DNA of 10,854 nt. Origin: Candidatus Kuenenia stuttgartensis (GTDB taxonomy: Bacteria; Planctomycetota; Planctomycetia; Isosphaerales; Isosphaeraceae). The notes under the pieces were generated by a model, which saw nothing but the letters and a program-made list of their open reading frames with translations, was not told the DNA's origin and did not search any database. This document shows, piece after piece, positions 5,799 to 10,854 of the stretch. A program made the position numbers and the translations under genes. The stretch covers positions 1-10,854 of the forward strand of contig CAMBZY010000060.1 in NCBI GenBank assembly GCA_945872325.1, in the 5' to 3' direction. Every line of letters starts with the position of its first letter. Positions within the stretch are counted from its first letter, which is position 1.

Positions 5799-5964
5799 AC
5801 ACACATTTTCAAGCGGCATCGCTGATCGAATTCTGGAAAATTCCTTGACCAGTGCTATTCCCCTGCCTAAAAAAATGTTAGATTCTGCAATATGATCAGA
5901 CTACCGATAGACATCCGTTCTATCAGGTCCGCCCCTGCTGCCTTTAGACTGAGCCGTAACAAAA
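5799..5964 (+). other. Gap between rnpB and sdhC
   Basis: Contains the possible sdh promoter. A small AGCG/CGCT hairpin at 5812-5823 has only four base pairs and no T-tract, so I see no convincing rnpB terminator here. Confidence 0.4.
5845..5873 (+). promoter_or_regulatory. Possible promoter of the sdh operon
   Basis: TTGACC is followed 17 bases later by TAAAAA, about 90 bases upstream of sdhC. The -35 is good (5 of 6), the -10 weak. No clear rnpB terminator is seen in 5799-5964, so readthrough from rnpB could also contribute. Confidence 0.25.
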
Positions 5965-6462
5965 ATGTCCACAATCCTGCCTGAACCGCATGCGTATCGT
6001 CCGGGAAAATTGGCACGCCTCAAAGAAGGTCTACGTTATCAGGGAGGCATCGGGCAATGGTCCTGGCTGCTCCACCGCGTGACTGGGGTCGGGATTCTGA
6101 TCTTCCTGATCATTCACGTACTCGACACATTTTTCGTCGTATTCAATCCAGCTTTATATGACCACACCGTAGCGATTTACGGCGGCGTCTTTGATGGCCA
6201 ATATTTCTGGCCTCTCAGATGGGCGTTCCGGCTCGCGGAACTCGGCCTGATGGCCACCGTCCTCTACCATGCCATCAATGGTGTGCGAGTCATCCTGTTC
6301 GACTTCTGGAGCGAAGGCTGCAAGTATCAGAAGGAATCATTTCTGGCGGTCATGATCGTATTCCTGGCACTCATGGTGCCTGCGGCCGTCGTGGTGATAA
6401 TGCCATTGGCGTCCTCTCCAGATCACATGGTGAAGGTACCTGCAAACACGCCTAATCCCTAA
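5965..6462 (+). CDS. sdhC: Succinate dehydrogenase membrane anchor, cytochrome b subunit SdhC
   Basis: First membrane subunit of complex II, which anchors the SdhAB catalytic part to the cytoplasmic membrane and passes electrons to quinone. The 165 residues carry three membrane segments at about 40-60, 86-110 and 126-148. HRVTG (37-41) opens the first; His51 lies 10 residues after Gly41. The second ends in YHAINGVR with His102, the classic haem-region motif of these anchors. The ATG at 5965 has no Shine-Dalgarno, but the protein begins where family members do. It is the first gene of sdhCDAB. The motif pattern is repeated in SdhD. Symbols C and D are assigned by gene order, since the two anchors are alike. 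Confidence 0.9.
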   Translation: MSTILPEPHAYRPGKLARLKEGLRYQGGIGQWSWLLHRVTGVGILIFLIIHVLDTFFVVFNPALYDHTVAIYGGVFDGQYFWPLRWAFRLAELGLMATVLYHAINGVRVILFDFWSEGCKYQKESFLAVMIVFLALMVPAAVVVIMPLASSPDHMVKVPANTPNP

Positions 6463-6528
6463 TACGCTTTCTGCCTTCGACTATTTCCACAGATCAGAAT
6501 ACCTGAGTACTTCCGAGAGAAACGATTC

Positions 6529-6972
6529 ATGGCCCGTAACCGAATCAAACCACAAGGCGGATTTGAACTTACCGCCTGGTATTTCATGCGAATTTCAGGC
6601 TTGGCGCTGGTCTTCCTTGCAGTTGGCCACCTCTTCATCATGCACATCGCCAACAATGTTGAGAATATCAACTACGCCTTCGTGGCTGGCCGTTGGGCTA
6701 ACCCCCGAACAGGCTGGATCTGGCGTCTTTGGGATATGAGTATGATCGCCTTGGCCATGTTTCATGGATTCAATGGCCTCCGCCAGATTCTTGACGAACA
6801 TGTTCACGGAGCCAAAGCCCGTGTGGCGATGCACACGACACTCTGGGCTGTCATGACCACCCTGCTCGTTCTGGGAACTTATGCCATCTGGATGTTTCAG
6901 GTGGACAAAGCTTATGTCGAGCAGTTCAAAGCCATGAATCCTGGTGCTGGCTCTCACGCATCCGTCAAATAA
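6529..6972 (+). CDS. sdhD: Succinate dehydrogenase membrane anchor SdhD
   Basis: Second membrane subunit of complex II, completing the haem and quinone site with SdhC. Of the 147 residues, about 15-40, 64-87 and 103-124 are the three membrane segments. RISG (21-24) is followed 10 residues later by His34, and the second helix ends FHGFNGLRQILDEH with His79; both spacings match those of SdhC. The ATG at 6529 follows a GAGAG stretch at a reasonable distance. The gene lies 66 bases after sdhC and 81 before sdhA. Assignment to the Sdh anchor family is firm from motif and context. Whether it holds one haem with SdhC or one of two is not shown by sequence alone. Confidence 0.88.
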   Translation: MARNRIKPQGGFELTAWYFMRISGLALVFLAVGHLFIMHIANNVENINYAFVAGRWANPRTGWIWRLWDMSMIALAMFHGFNGLRQILDEHVHGAKARVAMHTTLWAVMTTLLVLGTYAIWMFQVDKAYVEQFKAMNPGAGSHASVK

Positions 6973-7053
6973 CCTCGCTTTATTGCACTTGACTCATCTA
7001 TATGGCTGGGCAGTTCCGCCCGAATCGACCATCAACCGGACTCCGACTTAATC

Positions 7054-8889
7054 ATGAGCACTCCGACTTACCATCGTTTTGAAACCATTATCGTCGGTTC
7101 CGGTGGAGCTGGCCTGATGGCCGCCCTGCACTCCAGCAAGGAGGTTGGCACGGCTGTTGTCAGCAAGCTCTATCCGATGCGTTCGCACACAGGTGCCGCT
7201 GCCGGTGGAATCGCCGCAGCTCTCTCGAATATCGAAGAAGATTCATGGGAAAATCACGCTTACGACACCATCAAAGGTGGCGACTTCGTGGTCGACCAAA
7301 CGCCTGTCGAAATCCTCTGCCGTGAAGCGGTTGAGTGCATTTATGACCTGGAGCATATGGGCCTGCCCTTCGACCGGACTCCCGATGGCCGGATCAGCCA
7401 GCGACGTTTTGGAGGTCACACCCGCCCGGTTCCTGGTAACCCATCTAAACGCGAGCCTGTGATGCGGTCCTGCCACGCTGCCGACAGAACTGGCCACATG
7501 ATTCTGCAAACACTTTATCAGCAGTGTATTAAGCAGGGTGTGACGTTCTTTGACGAATATCACATGCTCGACCTGATCATGGTCGAAGGTGAGTGCCGTG
7601 GGATCGTGGCCATCGAGATTGCTACCGGCCGTCTTCACGTTTTTCATGCCAAAAGTGTGCTGCTCGCTACAGGTGGTTTTGGGCGAATGTTCAAGGTTTC
7701 GTCTAACGCTTTCGCCCTGACCGGCGATGGTCCAGCGATCGCATACCGTCATGGTATACCTGTTGAGGATATGGAGTTCTATCAATTCCACCCAACGGGC
7801 ATTTACCGTCTTGGAGTGCTATTGACAGAAGGTTGTCGTGGCGATGGCGGCATCATGTTCAATGGAAAGGGCGAACGGTTCATGGAAACTTATGCCCCAA
7901 ACATGAAGGAACTGGCCAGCCGCGACGTCTGTTCCCGATCGATTTATCAAGAAGTTCGGGCCGGTCGTGGAGTGAGTGGTAAAGACTTCGTCTATCTGGA
8001 CATCCGTCCTTCAACGATCAATAAGTACAAGTCGAGCCCGATCCACCGGGATGGACTGGAAGTGGATGATCACTTCATTGAGTCCCGACTTTCGGAATCC
8101 CTCGAACTTTCGCGTACTTATCTCGGAATCGACCCGCTCAAGGAACCGATGCCGATTCAGCCTACAGCCCACTACGCTATGGGTGGAACTCCGACCGACT
8201 TCGATACACGCGTGTTCCGAAATGCGGCTGGCGAAGTCGTTCCTGGTCTATATGCTGCCGGCGAAACGGCTTGCGTCTCAGTCCACGGAGCAAACCGCTT
8301 GGGTACAAACAGCCTGGTCGACCTCGTGGTATTCGGTCGTCGGGCTGGCAAAGCGATGGCCCAATATGCCAAATCTCACGATTTTAAAGAAATCCCCAAG
8401 GATGCGGCTGTACCAACGAAAAAGATGATCGAGGGAGCACTGGCCAAGCCTCGTACGGAGCCTTGGGTCAGAATCCGTGACGAACTCCAAACCGTGATGA
8501 TGGACGACTGCGGCGTTTATCGAACCGCCGAAGGTTTGGCAAACGCTCGTCAATCGGTTGCTTCGCTCAAGAAACGTTACGAATCCACCGGGATTCAGGA
8601 CAAAGGTACCGTGTTTAACACCGGCCTTCTGGAATATCTTGAACTTGGCTGCCTGATTGACCTTGCAGCTGCTACGGTTGCTTCAGCGGAAAGTCGTAAG
8701 GAGAGCCGTGGGGCTCACTCTCGCGAAGACTTCCCTGATCGCGACGACGTGAAGCACTTTAACCACACCTTCGCCACCAAAGACGGTGATTTTGACGTGA
8801 AGATTGACACGCGTGCCGTGGACGTCATTTACATTGAAAAAGATGGCCAGCAAGTACCCAAGTATCCATTGGAAGTGCGTAAGTATTGA
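7054..8889 (+). CDS. sdhA: Succinate dehydrogenase flavoprotein subunit SdhA
   Basis: Oxidises succinate to fumarate at a covalently bound FAD, on the cytoplasmic face, in the TCA cycle and respiratory chain. The protein has 611 residues, a normal length. The FAD dinucleotide loop is GSGGAG (15-20). His45 in RSHT is the covalent FAD attachment residue, at the same number as in E. coli. Active-site motifs follow: FHPTGIY (245-251), TEGCRGDGG (258-266), Arg290 in ASRDVCSRS as the likely proton-shuttle arginine, His373 in TAHYAMGG, and Arg415 in HGANRLGTNSLVD. All catalytic residues are present. One oddity is Ala50 in place of the glutamine of the usual AQGG motif. The ATG at 7054 lacks a Shine-Dalgarno. 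Fumarate reductase is the alternative role; the operon with two anchors and an SdhB favours succinate dehydrogenase. Confidence 0.96.
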   Translation: MSTPTYHRFETIIVGSGGAGLMAALHSSKEVGTAVVSKLYPMRSHTGAAAGGIAAALSNIEEDSWENHAYDTIKGGDFVVDQTPVEILCREAVECIYDLEHMGLPFDRTPDGRISQRRFGGHTRPVPGNPSKREPVMRSCHAADRTGHMILQTLYQQCIKQGVTFFDEYHMLDLIMVEGECRGIVAIEIATGRLHVFHAKSVLLATGGFGRMFKVSSNAFALTGDGPAIAYRHGIPVEDMEFYQFHPTGIYRLGVLLTEGCRGDGGIMFNGKGERFMETYAPNMKELASRDVCSRSIYQEVRAGRGVSGKDFVYLDIRPSTINKYKSSPIHRDGLEVDDHFIESRLSESLELSRTYLGIDPLKEPMPIQPTAHYAMGGTPTDFDTRVFRNAAGEVVPGLYAAGETACVSVHGANRLGTNSLVDLVVFGRRAGKAMAQYAKSHDFKEIPKDAAVPTKKMIEGALAKPRTEPWVRIRDELQTVMMDDCGVYRTAEGLANARQSVASLKKRYESTGIQDKGTVFNTGLLEYLELGCLIDLAAATVASAESRKESRGAHSREDFPDRDDVKHFNHTFATKDGDFDVKIDTRAVDVIYIEKDGQQVPKYPLEVRKY

Positions 8890-8982
8890 TCTCGTTGAGA
8901 CTTGGCAGTTTTGGATTGAACTGCGTTCCAGTTTCCAGATTTCAGAACCACACCGCCCCGATACATTGACAGGAACCGAGCC

Positions 8983-9759
8983 GTGAGCGAAGAACTGACC
9001 GACCCAACAAAAGGTTATCTTTCCACCCGAATTCTCACCGTCCAACTCAAGCGTTACGACCCTGAGAAAGACCGCGAACCTCACTGGCAGGAATTCAAGG
9101 TCGAGGCTCGCCCGATCGACCGCGTACTTGACGTTTTAATGAAGGTCAAGTGGGATCAAGACGACACCATTGGACTCCGCAAAAGCTGCGGCCAAGGGAT
9201 CTGCGGTTCTGACGCCATGCGCATCAATGGTCAAAACAATTTGGCTTGTAAGATGCTGGTTCAGAACCTGAAAAGCGATAAACTCACCGTAGAGCCGATT
9301 CTCGGCCTACCCGTGATCAAAGATTTGATCGTGGACATGAAACCGTTTTTTGATCACTACAAGTCGATCATGCCATTTCTTGTCAACACAGACCCTGCCC
9401 CGACTACAGAACGCCTTCAGACTCCAGCCCAGCGCGAGCGTTTTGACGAGGGCACCAAGTGCATCCTCTGCGCCTGCTGCACCACAGCCTGCCCACCATT
9501 TTGGGGCAATCGCGAATATGTCGGCCCAGCCGCCATCGTCAATGCCCACCGGTTCATCTTTGACAGCCGCGATCAGGCCGCCAGCGAGCGTCTGGAGATT
9601 CTCAACGACGCCGAAGGTGTCTGGCGCTGCCGAACCGTATTCAACTGCACCTCTGCCTGCCCTCGCGGAATTAAAGTGACCCAGCTCATCAGCGAAGTCA
9701 AACGCGCCTTGATCACTGGCGTGCTGGATATGCCGCAGGAAGCCGAAGTTCTGGCCTGA
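8983..9759 (+). CDS. sdhB: Succinate dehydrogenase iron-sulfur subunit SdhB
   Basis: Carries electrons from the FAD of SdhA through three iron-sulfur centres to the membrane anchors. It has 258 residues from a GTG at 8983, with AGGA about 9 bases upstream. The [2Fe-2S] ligands are Cys69, Cys74, Asp77 and Cys89, in SCGQGICGSD and LAC. CILCACCTTACP (160-171) and CRTVFNCTSACPRG (216-229) hold the ligands of the [4Fe-4S] centre (Cys160, 163, 166 and 226) and the [3Fe-4S] centre (Cys170, 216 and 222). The aspartate as third 2Fe-2S ligand also occurs in E. coli SdhB. It is the last gene of sdhCDAB, 93 bases after sdhA. I see no clear terminator in the roughly 100 bases that follow. Confidence 0.96.
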   Translation: MSEELTDPTKGYLSTRILTVQLKRYDPEKDREPHWQEFKVEARPIDRVLDVLMKVKWDQDDTIGLRKSCGQGICGSDAMRINGQNNLACKMLVQNLKSDKLTVEPILGLPVIKDLIVDMKPFFDHYKSIMPFLVNTDPAPTTERLQTPAQRERFDEGTKCILCACCTTACPPFWGNREYVGPAAIVNAHRFIFDSRDQAASERLEILNDAEGVWRCRTVFNCTSACPRGIKVTQLISEVKRALITGVLDMPQEAEVLA

Positions 9760-9865
9760 TATACATTTCTTGCGATTGATTTGGTCGTTCTGCAGACACT
9801 GTCGAATGACCATCTCAAAGGCTGTTAGAAAATCATCAATGGATTTACAACTTGAGGCCCCTGTC
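9760..9865. other. Gap between sdhB and the helix-hairpin-helix gene
   Basis: About 106 bases with no convincing hairpin terminator or promoter. Part of it would be coding if one of the earlier starts of the next gene (9770, 9806 or 9839) is the real one. Confidence 0.35.
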
Positions 9866-10246
9866 ATGGATGGTGCCCTAACCTGGCCTGTAAGACTTCT
9901 GGCATTGACGCTTCTCGGATACTCTTTGGTTGGAGGGCTCTACCAAGCTCTCACCTCCACAGAAATCTCGAAAATGGTGATCAAAGATCAGTCGATCTCT
10001 GTGAATTTGAACTCTGTTGAAGATCTCCAAGTCATTCCCGGGATCGGCCCTGTCATTGCTGAACGGATTCTCGATCAAAGGTCGCTTCAGCCATTTATCA
10101 GCCCTTCTGATTTTGAGACTCGTGTCCGTGGCATTGGCCCGACATTTATGTTGAATTACGGTCAGTGGCTCACCTTTGATGGAATGACATCCACCCGACT
10201 TGCTTCACAACCGCCTCCCTCAACTCAACCCATCGGCTTTCCATGA
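9866..10246 (+). CDS. Membrane-anchored helix-hairpin-helix protein (ComEA-like)
   Basis: A small protein with one N-terminal membrane segment (about residues 8-27) and a helix-hairpin-helix DNA-binding module. The module has two halves: NLNSVEDLQVIPGIGPVIA at about 47-65 and FETRVRGIGPTFMLNY at about 83-98, each with the GIGP hairpin. This is the ComEA layout, in which the protein binds DNA outside the cytoplasmic membrane, for example in DNA uptake. The C-terminal 20 residues are Pro/Ser/Thr-rich. The start is uncertain: ATGs at 9806 and 9839 and a TTG at 9770 are possible. I prefer 9866, where GAGG lies 8 bases upstream and the membrane segment then begins near the N-terminus (126 residues). 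The stop overlaps the uvrB start (ATGA), implying coupled translation. A true competence role is not shown, as no other com genes are visible. Confidence 0.8.
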   Translation: MDGALTWPVRLLALTLLGYSLVGGLYQALTSTEISKMVIKDQSISVNLNSVEDLQVIPGIGPVIAERILDQRSLQPFISPSDFETRVRGIGPTFMLNYGQWLTFDGMTSTRLASQPPPSTQPIGFP

Positions 10247-10854
10247 GCGGATTCGATCTGGTCAGCCCGTTTCAGCCTGCCGGCGACCAGCCGCAAGCCA
10301 TCGAGGCTCTCGTCAAAGGCTTTCGGTCTGGCAGCAAATGCCAGACATTACTGGGCGTGACGGGGTCCGGCAAAACGTTCACCATGGCCAACGTGATTGC
10401 CCAACTCAATCGCCCAGCCCTGATCCTTTCCCACAATAAAACCCTTGCCGCCCAGCTTTATGCCGAGTTTCTCGATTTTTTCCCGAACAACGCCGTTCGC
10501 TATTTCGTCTCCTATTACGATTATTATCAGCCAGAGGCCTACATCCCCCAGCGCGATATTTACATCGAAAAAGATGCCGCGATCAATCAGGAAATCGACC
10601 GTCTCCGGCTGGCAGCCACCTCGGCACTGATCAGCCGTCGCGATGTGATTGTAGTCGCAAGTGTTTCCTGTATCTATGGTTTAGGTTCGCCTGACGACTA
10701 TCGTAAAATGATGGTGTATATCAAGCGTGGCGATATTCTCGACCGCGACTCCCTGCTCCGTAAATTTGTCGATATTCAATACGGCCGAAACGACGTCGCT
10801 TTTGATCGCGGCAAATTTCGCGTCCGTGGAGATGTGGTCGAAATCTGGCCAGCC
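10243..10854 (+). CDS. uvrB: Excinuclease ABC subunit UvrB, C-terminus cut by window edge
   Basis: Damage-verifying helicase-like subunit of UvrABC nucleotide excision repair. The first 204 codons are visible and the frame is open to the last base. The start MSGFDLVSPFQPAGDQPQAI is typical. Walker A is GVTGSGKT (38-45), then SHNKTLAAQLYAEF. The beta-hairpin that grips DNA at the lesion is marked by YYDYYQPEAYIP (91-102), and ASVSCIYGLGSP (139-150) follows. The catalytic parts beyond (later helicase motifs and the UvrC/UvrA-binding C-terminus) lie outside the window. The ATG is inside the ATGA overlap with the preceding helix-hairpin-helix gene. Confidence 0.97.
   Translation, partial: MSGFDLVSPFQPAGDQPQAIEALVKGFRSGSKCQTLLGVTGSGKTFTMANVIAQLNRPALILSHNKTLAAQLYAEFLDFFPNNAVRYFVSYYDYYQPEAYIPQRDIYIEKDAAINQEIDRLRLAATSALISRRDVIVVASVSCIYGLGSPDDYRKMMVYIKRGDILDRDSLLRKFVDIQYGRNDVAFDRGKFRVRGDVVEIWPA

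Noticed and set aside
5354..5812. A 152-codon minus-strand frame
   Set aside because: It is the antisense of RNase P RNA; the conserved RNA helices explain the sequence.
7243..7791. A 182-codon minus-strand frame within sdhA, and a similar one within sdhB (9307-9867)
   Set aside because: Shadow frames of strongly conserved sdh genes; no start context or domain support.
1..10854. CRISPR array, insertion sequence, tRNA gene or phage genes
   Set aside because: No regularly spaced repeats, transposase or integrase motifs, terminal inverted repeats or tRNA-like folds were seen; all large genes are chromosomal housekeeping types.

Overview
The window is a gene-dense bacterial chromosome segment with no mobile element, CRISPR array or tRNA gene that I can see. 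Moderate GC, frequent GTG/TTG starts, many starts with weak or absent Shine-Dalgarno sequences, and the style of the proteins suggest a member of the Planctomycetota. That is a judgement from reading alone; no search was run.

Left part (1-3651, all minus strand). This reads as one operon, in transcription order: threonine synthase (thrC), a 91-residue CysO/MoaD-type ubiquitin-like sulfur carrier, a ThiF/MoeB-type E1-like activating enzyme, and a cysteine desulfurase cut by the window edge. Together they look like a sulfur relay: desulfurase persulfide, E1-activated carrier, carrier thiocarboxylate. The PLP enzyme heads the operon. The carrier does not end in the usual Gly-Gly but in Gly-Gly-Ser-Val, so it would need trimming before activation. 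A sigma70-like promoter and a small hairpin lie in the thrC leader.

Middle part (3652-5370). A strong bidirectional-looking terminator at about 3971-4023 separates the operon from a small exported lysine-rich protein of unknown function (minus). Upstream of that lies a YbaK/ProX-type aminoacyl-tRNA deacylase (minus). The gene-poor stretches hold several short inverted repeats.

Right part (5371-10854, all plus strand). RNase P RNA (rnpB, type A) comes first, with an extended -10 promoter. It is followed by the complete complex II operon sdhC-sdhD-sdhA-sdhB. The two membrane anchors share the same motif pattern and carry two candidate haem histidines each. SdhA has an alanine where the E. coli enzyme has Gln50. 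The window ends with a membrane-anchored helix-hairpin-helix (ComEA-like) protein whose stop codon overlaps the start of uvrB (ATGA); uvrB runs off the right edge.

The best candidate for something under-described is the thrC / GG-SV carrier / E1 / desulfurase operon. It resembles known protein-thiocarboxylate sulfur-transfer pathways but is headed by a threonine synthase, and no JAMM-type peptidase is visible inside the window.
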